Source: Caecitellus pseudoparvulus (Eukaryota > Bigyra: Bicosoecida). From it: a stretch of 64,000 nt of DNA. Below, piece by piece: positions 32,127-43,500 of this stretch (positions are counted from its first letter, which is position 1; each line of letters opens with the position of its first letter). Made by a program: the position numbers and the translations under genes. The notes under the pieces were generated by a model. That model searched no databases and was not told where the DNA came from. It was given only the letters and a program-made list of their open reading frames with translations. The stretch lies in NCBI GenBank assembly GCA_965644315.1, contig CBFFRQ010000200.1, forward strand, positions 30,429 through 94,428, in the 5' to 3' direction.

Positions 32127-33317
32127 ATGATTTCAAAATTCACACTGTTGCAAGTTCAGCATTCTGCGTGGATGGGTGCCGCACTGGCGCCTGCTGTCTG
32201 CGCTCTCAGTCCCTGCCGCGTGCCAACGTGTGGCAACGCCAGCATGCCTGCCGCCAGCGGTGCTGCCGGCACGTCGCCTGGCCCAGGTTCCCCAGTGGAA
32301 TTGGGCGGGCAGGACAAGGCAATGTCATGGAACGAAGGGTTGAAGATTGCCGCCTTCTTTTCAGTGGTGTTCGGCGTTGTGTTTGGCGTGCACAGCGTGC
32401 TGCCTCCCATGCCGTGAGTGGGAAACGCCGGCGAAACGTCCGCGCGTCCATGCCTGCTCGCGTCGCAACACTGTTCGCCTGGTTTACCGGCACTGTGCAG
32501 ACAAGGCTGTGAGACGGTTGGCATTCGGTCCCTCTCCTATGGCATGTTCGCGCAGTGGACGCAAGGCGGCAGCGCCCTCGCAGACGCCCTGGGCCAGCTC
32601 AAGCAGTGCTACGCGCAGTACCACGTGACCCACCCTGCCGCGCTCCCCGTGTCTTTTGTGCTCATGTACATCACCATGCAGGCTTGTGCGATCCCCGGCA
32701 CTCTCTGGCTGTCCATTCTCTCTGGCGCGCTGTTCCCCCCCTTGCAAGCACAGGCCCTCGTGGCCCTGTCAGCCACGGTTGGCTCCAGCATCGCCTTCGC
32801 CGGCAGCGCGCTGGTGGCACGCCGCGCTGTCGCAGCGGCTGTGCCAGGCACCCTGGCTTCCATGCGACGGGGTCTGGAGGAGAACCGGGACAACTTGCTG
32901 TGGTACGTGCTGTTCCTGCGCATCACGCCGCTGTTCCCCAACTGGGCCCTGAACCTGTGCTCCCCCATCGTGGGCGTGCCATACCCCACCTTTCTCTTCG
33001 CCACGGCTGTCGGGTTGCTGCCGACCAACTACTTCCAGGTGCAGGTGGGCGCCTCACTTGCCCGCATGGACGGCCCCATCTCCCTGGCCCGCCTGCGCGA
33101 GGACCCCTCAGCACTCATCTCTCTGGGCGCACTGCAGCTACTGGCCTTGGCTCCAGTGGGCCTCAAGCGGCTCTGGGCCGCCTGGCAGCCGAAAGACGCC
33201 CAACCAGACACGGATAGAGGTATTTCTAGCCCACAGCTGCGCAGTCCTCCCTCCCCGGAGCAGGGCCCCTCAGACACAGGCGCCCGCAGGCGGGGTCAGG
33301 GGGGGGGGCGCCACTAG
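32127..33317 (+). CDS. TMEM41/VTT-domain (SNARE-associated Golgi) membrane protein
   Basis: Exons 32127-32413 and 32501-33317 give 367 aa. The VTT domain is recognisable: MQACAIPGTLWLSILSGALF, a Gly/Ala-rich helix, LEENRDNLLWYVLFLRITPL, FPNWALNLCSPIVGVPYPTF and TAVGLLPTNYFQVQVG. These match TMEM41A/B, ER lipid scramblases involved in autophagosome formation and lipid mobilisation. Exon 1 supplies an N-terminal TM helix (FFSVVFGVVFGVHSVLPP) just before the intron. The start is uncertain: ATGs at 32127, 32172, 32244 and 32322 are all in frame, and the last precedes the first TM helix closely. The tail after the domain is Ser/Pro/Gly-rich. It follows the CD36-family gene by only 88 bp on the same strand. 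Confidence 0.85.
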
Positions 33318-33614
33318 GCCAGTCGGCAATGCAGTCGCTGGAGCCCACACCGAAATACAAAATCACGCCAGGTGGGTCGCAATCGCTGCCTTCTTGCCCC
33401 AGCTTTGTGTCTGTTCGCATTGTGTGCGAATGCATCCTCTGCACCTCGCTGGCAGCTGTACAACCAAAGCGCACTGCACGTCTTACCAGTGCCAGGGCAC
33501 CCTGCACCTGGAGCCTGCCGGTTCCTCGGCTCAGCCCTCCAGCGCCGTTTGCCCCCCTTCAACTTATTTCGTTGTTCAGCGGCTCCAGTACGCCGCTTAG
33601 CCCTGCTGCGCGAC

Positions 33615-36600
33615 ATGGGGTCCCTGGTCATGCTGCGGAATCTGCTGGCAGCGAGCCATGACCCGTTGACACTGCACGACGTGGCGGCGGCAGTGAACGG
33701 CACCGCCAGAGAGGACTGGCGACTGGACGCCCCTGACAAGTTCATAGGCCCCCTGTTGGCAGGCAGCCTCGTCTCCGTGGTGGGGTTCTCCTTGCAGATG
33801 AGTGCGTGCGCCACGCTGGAGTTCCCTGCCGCCCGCAACCTTGGCATCAAGCACTGGTCAGCGGCACACCACACCCCGCCACGCCCTGCGCACAGTGAGC
33901 TTCTGCTCTTGCCGTTCCACTCGACGCCACCCTGCAAATATCCTCATGTACATGGGGTGCGTGCCTGTGCTCACCCCTCCCCCCGTCATCCCACCAGCAA
34001 GGCCGTCCACCACACCCCCCCTCCGCAGCTTCTGCGACTTCATTTTCAGCGTCTGCGTGCTCGTGCAAATGGTGGCACGGGTGATGAGCCCTGGGGACGG
34101 TGTGCCGGCCCTCCTGCTGGACAAGGTGGGCTGCCCCACCCTCGCCTTCTTCACAGTGCGTGTCGTGGGTCTGCGCATCGCCGCCGCGCTGCCGTCACCG
34201 TCGCCTGCCCTGCGCAGGAGTTTGGCATTCTGGGGGGCGAAGTGTGGTTCGGCATCCTCGGCATCGACTTTCTCCTGGCCACGCGCAACCCCTTCTACGC
34301 ATACAAGTCCACGCTGCGCCTGTACACGCTGTTCGCCACCGTGGTGGCGCTGGCGGGCGGCTTCATCCTCCTTGCAAACACCTACCCCGAGCTGACAGGC
34401 CACGCAGTGCAGGCGCGAGCAGGAGAGGGGGCTGGGCTCAGCGAGTTCGGCTTTTGCTGGATTGTGCGACTGCCGGGCAAGCAGTTGAACTTCTGGCTGT
34501 GGGGGCTGTTCGCCGTGCCGCTGGGCGTCATGTTCGTCATGTCCCTGGGCATCCTGCTGCTGGCAGCGCTGACGCTGAACCAGGCCTCTCGCAAGACCTT
34601 CGAAGTGCGGCAGCAAGTCTTCTTTGCCACCCGCACGTACGTCATCGCGTACGGCCTGTTTTACTTCCTCTGCATCGTTCTGTACGGGGCGGCGGACTAC
34701 ACGCGCCCAGAGCCCAAGTCTCGCTTCCTCAGCCCCCACAACGACTTCGCCCTGGCTCTGGCCTTCCTCTTCCCTGCCCGGGGCCTGGCCATGACCAGTG
34801 TCTGGTTCTGGAACAACAGGGCCGTCACCATGCCCAGCGCCTGCAGGTGTCGCTCCCGCACCGCGACGCCCCAGCTGGCAGGCAACCCGCGACGGGGCGA
34901 CGACTTGGAGCCAGCCCTCAACAAGTTCTTGCAACTGGAGCTGGTCACGTTTTCCTTCAAGGCCATGCGGGCCTGCGCAGCAAGTGCGCAGCAAGTGTCT
35001 GGCGAGTCCTACTACGTGTCTGCCGAGGACAGCAACCCGCCCAGCCTCCTCAGCCGGGGGCTGGCGTTCTGCCTGCGCATTCTCCTCTGTGGCGGCTGCG
35101 GCCTGCTCAGCCGGCCCTGGTACACGGCTGCATCCTTCACCCGCACGTCCCCCGCCCAGCGCGTCCTGCGACGCCTGCGGGCGTCGGATCGGCCCCAGGG
35201 CATGAACTCTGATGCCTACATTTCCCGCTTGCTGGCCGGCATGGCCGCAGGCCCAAGTGACTCCTCAGACTCCCTGCGACTCGCGACGCAGGCAGGCACG
35301 CGCCTCCTGCACGCGGCAGCTCGGGGGTCCATCGACTCCCGCGACAGCTCCCTGTCCATGTCTGGGCGCATGGCAGAGCTGGACGCCGCAGTGGGCGTGC
35401 TGGAGGGGGGGCGCCCCCGCTCCCTCTCAGCTACCAGGTCTCGCAGGCCGCGGTGGGCAGACATCTCGGCTCAACTGCGCTCCGGTGGCGTGTCGCCCCC
35501 CCCTCGCCGCCAGAGCTCGGCACATGCCATGCTGGTTGGCGAACCTGCATCGGCGGGGGCCATGGGAGACAAGGCCGGGGGCGGCCCACGCCGGGCCCCT
35601 GATGGCACCCTGCTGGATGCGCCAGAGGAAGACACAGGCGAGGAGTGGCAGGTGCCAGTGTGGACGGGTTCCTCCTCCGCGCCCCCCGCTGCCCGGTCAA
35701 GCGACAGTCTGCTGTCCCAGGCGGTCGCTGCGGAGCAGGGGTCCTTGCAAGGGGACGGACACCGGGGCAGTGCGTTGCCAGGCGCGTCCAGGGTGGAGCT
35801 GCCTGTTGCCAGTGCTGCGAGTGGCTCTGTGTCCCGCTTAGGCGCTGCTATGGCCCGCACGATGCGGGCCTCATCCGACGGCTGGACAGCAGACCAGTGG
35901 GAGGGCGCCTTCAGTGACTCAGAGGAGGAGGATGTGGACATGGAGGCAGAGCTGGGTCCAGCCGACTGGGTCAGTCTGCAAGACGTGCACACCAACGAAC
36001 ACCTGCGCACCTACTTGTTCGGAGCACCCCTCTCCCGGCACACACATCCGGCCGAGCGGGGGGAGGGCGACCCCGGCACGCCAGACGGACCACGCAGGCG
36101 TGTACGTGCGGCGGGGTCAGACGCCCCCCGCAGGGTGCCCCACGCTGAAGAGGAGGAGGGTGTCTTTGAGCAGCTGGCGGCCAGCCTGCTGACTGGACGG
36201 GGGTCTGCCGCTGGGCGCGGCAGGGGGGGTGCGGCGGGGGATGACTTGCGGGCTCCCCTCGTGCCCGAGGGGGCCACGGGCGAGCACGCGGACGTCGTGG
36301 AGCCGCCCCCACTGGAGGTGTCCGAGCTGGCGCCCGCCTACTTCACCCTCATTCGCACTGTCTTCGGCATCACACCCGAGGCGTTCATGCGCGATATGGC
36401 GCTGGCTTCTGTGCAGGCGTTTGGCGAAAAAGCACACTTCTCGGAAGGCGCCTCCCAAGCCTTCATGTGCTTCTCGCAGAGCAACGCCTTCCTGATGAAG
36501 ACCCTGACGCAGGCGGAGGCTGAACAGCTGCGCTCCATGCTGCCCGCCTACACACGGTACGTCTGCACACACCCCGACACCCTGCTGGTCAAGTTCCTCA

Positions 36601-37484
36601 TGGCCGTGCGCATTAAGCTGTATGGTCAGCCGTTCTACGTCGTCGTCATGAACAACTGCTTGCACACGCCTGAAGACATCCACCAGCGCTTTGACTTGAA
36701 GGGCTCCTGGGTGGGTCGCTCGGCGAACAAGGCACGTGGCGTGCAGCCCTCCTTCAAACAGGCGTACATGGACGACCCCACGCGCCTTGCTGGGAACGTG
36801 CTGCTGGACAATGACCTGAACTTTCGCCTGCGCCTGGAGCCGGCCTTTGCCTCGCGCCTGGCACGGCAGGTGGAGGCGGATGCCACGCTGCTGCGGGACT
36901 GTGGCATCATGGACTACTCCCTCCTACTGGGCGTGCACCGCGAACAGATGTCCGTGAAGGCGTCAACTGTGACAACCCCCACACCAGGCGGGGGGGGCGG
37001 GCCCACCGCAGTGCAGGGCGCCACAGCCCCTGCCGTTGCCTTGCGCAGCTCCCTGCCTGCGGGGGTGCAGTCCCCCACTGTGACGGCACCTGGAACTGGC
37101 GGAGCCGAGGCAACCACCGCCACCTTCACTCGTGGCGCCTTCAACATCGTCGCCCCAGGCGCTGTGGAGGGCGCGTCGAGGTACTACCTCGGCATCATCG
37201 ACATGTTGCAAGGGTGGACACTGGGCAAGGTGGCGGAGAACTTTGCCAAGACCACCATCTTGTGCCAGCCCAAGGACGGCCTGTCTGCCGTGCCGCCCCA
37301 CCAGTACCACCAGCGCTTCGTCTCACGCATCGCCAAGCAAGTCATCAACCCCAAGGTGTCCACCTCTGAGCTGCAAGTGCGCAATGTCCGGGCGCGGCAG
37401 CGCCAGGCAGCACCCCAGGCGCCCTCTGGCTTCGTTCAGGGTGTGACATCTGCCCTGCAGCAGCTGCTGCAGCTCAAGTACTGA
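33615..37484 (+). CDS. GPCR-phosphatidylinositol phosphate kinase fusion (GPCR-PIPK)
   Basis: Exons 33615-33801, 33896-33956, 34029-34155 and 34218-37484 join in phase to 1213 aa. The N-terminal 300 residues hold seven hydrophobic segments; the ICL1-TM2 region (RHPANILMYMGFCDFIF) and TM3 (EFGILGGEVWFGILGIDFLL) span intron junctions, supporting the splicing. A 500-residue Ser/Gly/Asp-rich linker leads to a PIPK domain (about 825-1190): FDLKGSWVGRSA near 950, CGIMDYSLLLGVHRE near 1020 and YYLGIIDMLQGW near 1115, whose DYS and IID match the catalytic and metal sites. The activation loop (KVAENFAK, then PHQYHQRFVSRI) has Glu where type I PIP5Ks do, suggesting PI4P 5-kinase activity. A 60-residue Gly/Thr/Pro insert splits the catalytic lobe. 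Such fusions are known from oomycetes and Dictyostelium. An upstream signal-peptide-like segment (from about 33400) may belong to it through another exon. Confidence 0.9.
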   Translation: MGSLVMLRNLLAASHDPLTLHDVAAAVNGTAREDWRLDAPDKFIGPLLAGSLVSVVGFSLQMSACATLEFPAARNLGIKHWSAAHHTPPRPAHSELLLLPFHSTPPCKYPHVHGVRACAHPSPRHPTSKAVHHTPPPQLLRLHFQRLRARANGGTGDEPWGRCAGPPAGQGGLPHPRLLHSACRGSAHRRRAAVTVACPAQEFGILGGEVWFGILGIDFLLATRNPFYAYKSTLRLYTLFATVVALAGGFILLANTYPELTGHAVQARAGEGAGLSEFGFCWIVRLPGKQLNFWLWGLFAVPLGVMFVMSLGILLLAALTLNQASRKTFEVRQQVFFATRTYVIAYGLFYFLCIVLYGAADYTRPEPKSRFLSPHNDFALALAFLFPARGLAMTSVWFWNNRAVTMPSACRCRSRTATPQLAGNPRRGDDLEPALNKFLQLELVTFSFKAMRACAASAQQVSGESYYVSAEDSNPPSLLSRGLAFCLRILLCGGCGLLSRPWYTAASFTRTSPAQRVLRRLRASDRPQGMNSDAYISRLLAGMAAGPSDSSDSLRLATQAGTRLLHAAARGSIDSRDSSLSMSGRMAELDAAVGVLEGGRPRSLSATRSRRPRWADISAQLRSGGVSPPPRRQSSAHAMLVGEPASAGAMGDKAGGGPRRAPDGTLLDAPEEDTGEEWQVPVWTGSSSAPPAARSSDSLLSQAVAAEQGSLQGDGHRGSALPGASRVELPVASAASGSVSRLGAAMARTMRASSDGWTADQWEGAFSDSEEEDVDMEAELGPADWVSLQDVHTNEHLRTYLFGAPLSRHTHPAERGEGDPGTPDGPRRRVRAAGSDAPRRVPHAEEEEGVFEQLAASLLTGRGSAAGRGRGGAAGDDLRAPLVPEGATGEHADVVEPPPLEVSELAPAYFTLIRTVFGITPEAFMRDMALASVQAFGEKAHFSEGASQAFMCFSQSNAFLMKTLTQAEAEQLRSMLPAYTRYVCTHPDTLLVKFLMAVRIKLYGQPFYVVVMNNCLHTPEDIHQRFDLKGSWVGRSANKARGVQPSFKQAYMDDPTRLAGNVLLDNDLNFRLRLEPAFASRLARQVEADATLLRDCGIMDYSLLLGVHREQMSVKASTVTTPTPGGGGGPTAVQGATAPAVALRSSLPAGVQSPTVTAPGTGGAEATTATFTRGAFNIVAPGAVEGASRYYLGIIDMLQGWTLGKVAENFAKTTILCQPKDGLSAVPPHQYHQRFVSRIAKQVINPKVSTSELQVRNVRARQRQAAPQAPSGFVQGVTSALQQLLQLKY

Positions 37485-37563
37485 ATTTGCGAAAGCATGG
37501 GCGGACGAGAAGGGCTTGCGCCGCCCAGGCATGCCCTGTACTGCGCGCTGTGGCCCACTGACA

Positions 37564-40500
37564 TCACCCGCTTGGTTTGATGGCGGCGAAGACGAGAGAC
37601 AAGATGTCTGCGGCCATCTCGAAGGCGACGGACAGTGCGACGGCGTGGTCTGCCACCAGGGCCACATTTGCAGTGGCAGGGTCGGCTGGTGCGTGGTCCA
37701 GAAGTGCCGCGTGTGGGTGTGCCGATCCGGACTGCCCCTTGCCCTGGTGGTGAGCTTGGTGGTTGGCCGGGGACGCCAGCAGCGCGTTCACAGCTGAGTC
37801 TCGAGTGGCTGCTGGGCTCCAGCGCACGCCAGCCTGCGAAAAATGCAGCACCCAGGCGCCATTTGGCACCGCCACACCTGGCAGCCCCGCCTTGGGCGAG
37901 TGTGTGTAGGCTCCCTGCACGTAGCTCCTGCTCCAGCCCTCTTCATACTGCTTCGGGTGAGGCAGGCGCAGATCAGGGGGGTGTGGGCGCGCATCAAGTG
38001 ACTCCTCTGCTGTCTCCCCTTCCTTGCTCTGCGGGGGAGAGGCGGCCGGCGAGCCCCCTGCGGAGGCCTCTGAGGCTGGCGACTCAGCCTTGCTCTCCAG
38101 CAGGCCCACGTCGCCGGGCCGTGTGCGGGGAGGGGAGGCTGCTGATCGGAAGAGGCGGCTGGTGCTGCGGCCGCGAGGCAGCAACGTGTCCGGCAGGTAG
38201 CAGCAGGCCTCCACCGCGAAGCGCTCCAGCTTCAGCTGCAGGCGGCTGGGCCCTGCAGAGGACGCACACCACCACGGCCGCAACCAGGCCCACACGTCTT
38301 GGCTGGCAAGGAGCAGGGCTGTGCGGGCGGTGGGGTCGTGCTGCACCCTGGCCGCAAGTGACTCCAGGGTGTCGAAGTGACTCAGCGCCCCAGAGCTGGC
38401 CTTGCGCGCGAGGTCGCCCGGGAGAAGTGCGAGCGCCAGGGACAGGTCGGGAGGGGGGGTCACATGCAGTGGGATCTGCACAGCCGCGACCCATGGTCGC
38501 AAGCTGGCATGCCCATGGGACGCCGGGCCAGCGCCTCCGACAGGGCGCCGAGCCAACAGCCCCTGCCCCAGGCCCAGTACAGCCCGGGCAGCGATGTCTG
38601 CGAGGGGCACTGCGCTGCCCTCTGTCAGCGCATTCTGCACTTGCGGCTTGGCCATGGCTTCAGCTGGCGCCTGCCCACACGCCCTGGCCAGAGCTTGCAG
38701 CGCTGGCGGGGCAGCGTGCTGGGGACCCAGCGTCCCCCCACCAGCGGACAGCACGACAGCCCATGGCAGACAGGCAGAGATGGAGGGGGTGCGCCAGGTG
38801 ATAGCCTTGGCAAGGGGCGTAGGGGGGGGCAGCACGGGCGGCAGGCCTCGCGGGCAGGGCAGCAGCACGTGGGAGGGGGTGTCGGGGGAAGGCGCAGGGT
38901 CTGCCCCCGTGCCCACGTGCAGGGGCGTGGCAGGGGCTGGCACTGCGAGCATGCCTGCCTGGCGAGCCTTGCGCGTGAGGCCGTCCAGCCAGCCCTGCAC
39001 GGCTTGGGGCCAGGCTGCCACCCAGTGCACGGACACACGAAAGGCGTGGCCTTGGCGGTACGTGGCTGGGAAGGACACCTCGATCCAATTGAACATGTCG
39101 GAGATGGGGGCGGGGAAGGTGCCTGGGTGCCACAGGGGCGTCTCGTCCCCGCCTTCGCCGTCAGAGGACCACTTGGTGCGCAGGGGCAGGGACAGGCGCA
39201 CCACTGCCCGCTGGGCTTCGATACTGTGCCACGGCACGTCGGTGCCGGCATCCAGGATCATGCCGCGGAACCTGAACTTTCCAAGTGCCTCGGTGCGTCG
39301 CCAGGCACGAGGTGGGCGCTCGCCAGACCGCTCGGGGGTGCGGATGCGCCGCCTGCCGCTGGAGCTGCCGTGCGGGGCTGGACTGACGGCGCCCCCGCCG
39401 CCGCCGCCACTGCCGCCGCCACCGACCGACCTCTCTTCCACAACAAGGGATGTGGCACCGTCCACGAGGTATGCCCACAGTGCGGCGACGTCCACGGTCA
39501 CCAAACCGCAGGTGCTGACGGTGCCGGCACTGTTGCTGCTTGTGAGGGCGGGGCTGCAAGGGGACAGGAGGTCCCGACCGCTGCCCCCGCCGGCGCCAGA
39601 GCTGCCGCCAACTGCAGCAACGCCCGCGGGTGCCTGACCCTGCTGCACGACGCCTTGCAGAGTGGGCGGGGCAGAGGCCCCCCGTGCAAGGCCTGGGGGG
39701 GGCACGGCCGCAGGCTGGCTCCGGGATGGTACCAGCACCCAGTGCAATGTGCAGGACTTGAGGCCCCGCTCTGAGCCCAGGCGTTGGCTGGCGCTGCACA
39801 GCAAGGTGTCGATGGAGTTCCAATTCAGGCCCGTCGCGCTGGTGGATGCAGAGGCAGTGCCGACCGCGGCAGTGGCTGGGTCGCCTCCCAGGCCTGAAGG
39901 GCGGAAGGCCGCCCGTCGGGGCTGGAAGGACCGCGCACCGGCAGACCACACCATGAAGGAGTGCGTGACAGCGTCCACGCCCACCTCTGCGGCGGGTGCA
40001 GGTGGGGCGGACGAGGAAGTGGCTGAGCTGGAGTGGGAGGGGGAGGGCGGCGCCTTGGGAGGGGGCCGTGTCCGGGGCAGGGCCAGACTGGCCACGGTGC
40101 CAGCAGCACGCTGCGTCCAGTCAGCGGTGGAGCGCCAACCCCACTTGCGGTAGAAGGTGCGCACCTCCACGCTGGAGGTGTTGAGGTTGTACACGATGAC
40201 GTGGATGGCATGGCCCAGGGTGAGGTGGTACAGAGGCACGGAGGCGCCACCCCCCCCGCTCTCGGCGCCGATGTTGATGAGCCGTGCCATGCCGCTGTCG
40301 CCTTCCTCAGCTCCTCGCCGACCCAGCAGGGGGGAGCCCTTGCCCACCAGGGCCACCTCCTCAGGAGTGACGAACTGAAAGTCACACGCCAGGCGCAGCT
40401 CCACCATGCTGCGCACCACCGCCATGTGAGCGGCGGGCACGTCCACACACCGCGCCTGCCCATCGGCCAGCAGGCTGGGCATGGACCCGGGCCCCCACAG

Positions 40501-43500
40501 CAAGCCGTCACCCCTGCCTCGCAGGTCGAGCAGGCGCTGTGCAGCGGGGGACAGGTCTGTGGTGCGGTTGGGTGGAGGGGCGGTGGGGCCCTTGGAGCGA
40601 CTCTGTCGCCCCAGTCCGCCCCAGCGCCCGGTCTTGCGGCGGAAGGTGCCGGAGGTGGAGGCTGACGAAGCGCCTCGAGTAGCCCCGGCTGTGGCGGAAG
40701 CTGCTGAGTCTGCCTTCTTCCCTGACGCAGCCGCCTCCAACAGCTCCCGCACAGTCTGTGCACTGGGGTCCAGGGGCGGGGTCAGGGTGTAGTTGCTCTC
40801 GGAGAAGTTATTCTGGAGGTCGGCGCTGGTGGGCACGAAGCTGGTGGTGAGGGGCAGGATGGCTGGCTCAGTGAGGGACCTCCAGGGGGGTGCCAGCGCG
40901 CCACAGGACGCCTCCCAGGGGTCGAACACTGCCGCATCCCCAGACGGATCCAGTCCGCGTGCCGTGAAGGGGTGCAGGGACACCTCTGATGCCGCACTGG
41001 CTGCCGTGGGGGGGCGCTCGGCCAGTGCGTGCGTCCAACGACGGCGGTTGGCGCTGGCGGCCCATTCGAGCTGTGTGCGCCGGCGGCGGAAGGGGTTCAC
41101 GACGAACTGGGACAGGAACGTGCGCACCGCCTCCACCTCCCGCTCAAACAGCGGGTCAAACGCCTCCTCCCCGTCTTCCCCCCCCAGCCCCGCCGCCTCC
41201 TCACCGCCGCGGCCGAAGGTGGGAAGTCGGAGCGCCACACCCCCGTCTGCGGCCCCCTCGGAGTCGCGCCCAGAGCCAGCCCGTGCCCGGGCGGCACGCT
41301 CTGTGGTGAGCGTGTTCAGGGCAGGGGGGAGGCGCCCGCTCTCCCGAGGCGTGGAGGGGGCTCCCCGCCTGGGCTGGCGCCACCCCTGCGTGGAGCGACT
41401 GCGAGCCATGAGCCCCGCTGAGGTCGTCACGCCGGCGCCAGGTCCGATGGAGCTGGGGGGGCGGTTGCCCAGCGCCGTCAACAAGACGCCAGTGGGGAGG
41501 GAGGAGGGGACCTCCCCACTGCTGCTGGCTTGACGGGACTCCTGCACCACACGCAGGCCTGAACCGGACCGGAAGGCGACGCCCTTGCCTGAGCGTGAGG
41601 GCGGCAGGGCCAAGTCGCCCCCTGTACCAGCAATGGTTGCGGACCCGGATCGTGGGGGCAAGCCAGCGGACATGGAGCCCATGAGGGGAGATCGCATGCG
41701 CCCTCCAGACTGAGTCACGGCGCTGCCGGATCGAAGGCGCCGGGGGGGGCGCTGTGACGCCAAGGCAGGGGATGCCGCAGACAGGAATGCAGTGCGGGCC
41801 CTGGATATGTCCTGCCGAGGGCGCTGCTCGATGCGCGTCGGGCCAGTCACGGCAGTGGCCTGTGCGAGATCCTCTGGTGTGGGAGGTGGGGAGCTCGCCC
41901 CCTCGTTGCTGGGGGACGGCCCTGCCCCCCCCCCATCAGCCCCTGTGCCCTCCCCCTCCAAGGCCCCCCCCCCCTCCGGTTCCTCCAGGCCCACACCGAA
42001 GACGGGGCTGCTGCCCGGCGCTGGCCCGTGGTACATGGTCAGTGCCAGGGGGGTGGCAGCCTCCAGCACCCGCGGACCCCCGCCCTGCCCCGCAGAAGAC
42101 AGGTGTGGCAGTCCCAGGTCTGTGCGGGGCAGTGAGGAAGGCAGGCCCCGGCCCGCAGCAGCGGCCTGCTGCTCCGTGAACGACCTCAAGTAAGGCGAGC
42201 GTTGGGGCCGCACGACTGCCCTGTGCGCCTCCTGTCCCAGGCGCGACTTGCCCGGCAGGCTGCTTTGGTCTGGCAGGGCGCCGGTGGAGGAGGCACGCAG
42301 AAGGCCACGCCGGCCCTGCGCCACAGATGCCGGTAGCCACAGGCTGCTGGAGAGAGAGGCCTGGGAGACATTGGAGGACAGGCGTGTCGCAGAGGGGTCA
42401 GTGGGCAGGCCGCCCTCGCCCAGGGCCAGGCCTGCCTGGGACACGCTCACGTGCATGGCGTTGGCGTCGCCCGCTTCGCCGGCCACAGAGCCTGACGAGC
42501 CCAGGCTGCCCACCAAGGTGGGCAGGCCCGCCCCCGAGCCAACCCGCGAAGCAGGCAGGCTGACAGCTGCCGAGGCAGGGTAGGCCGCGGGCACTGGTCG
42601 CAGGGCCGAGTGGCTGCCGCGGCGCTCAAAGAGAGCGCGGTCGTGGGCCTGGCATGCGCGCACGACGGCGGTGGGCGACGGCGCGCGGGGAGTGGCGGGG
42701 GGGCCTGCAGTGCTGGCGCTGCGGCTCAGAGCGCGGGTGTCAGCGGGCGGCGCAGTGGCAACAAGTTGCTGCAGGAGGCGGTTCCAGGGGGCCAGGTCTG
42801 AGTGGGAGGGGATCCCGGGAGGGGGGCAGCTGGGCGGCAGACCCACCATGCGCCCCTCTGCCACGACGAAGCCGCCTCCAGAGTTCCCCACCTTGCCCAG
42901 GCGGGGCGCGATGCCGTCGGCGCTGTCGGCACTCCACCCCCCTCCACTGCTACTGTGGGGCAGATTGGGCCCCGCCAGTGCGCTCTCACTGCCGTCAGCT
43001 GACAGCCAGGTGCTGGGCCCGCCACCGCCTGCCCTCGCCAAGCTGCCCCCCGAGCAACTGCTCGTGGAAGGTGCGCCGAGAGCCGAAGCACTGGTGCCGC
43101 TGGGTTTCTTGCCCGCCCGTCCACGTGTGATGACACTGCGGCTGCCTGCTGTGCTGCCGCCGCCCCAGCCACCAGGCACGGGCCCCAGCCCCTGGTATGC
43201 GACGCCAGAGTGGGACAGCACTGCCACGGCCAACTGGGAGTTCTGCACGGAGCCACTGATGGCATCTTGGGCAGCCGCCACACCGATGACCACTGCGCCG
43301 AGGTCTGCCCCACGCAGCCCCTCAGGCCCCACGTGTGTCTCCTCCTCCACTGCACCCACTGAGCCAGGTGCTGCGGCACAACCTGCAATGGGGGTCACTT
43401 CGCCCGGTGGCACATCGGGCAGACCTGCCGGCCGGGGGCTGTCTGGCCCTTGTCCGGGCTCCTGTGTGCCAGGGACACACCCAGCTCTCTCGCTGCCCTC

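Noticed and set aside
33329-33420. Extra first exon for the GPCR-PIPK gene giving a signal peptide
   Set aside because: A phase-consistent splice exists (ATG at 33329 to the acceptor before 33403), but the intron would be only 31 nt, shorter than any other here; kept as a remark, not annotated.
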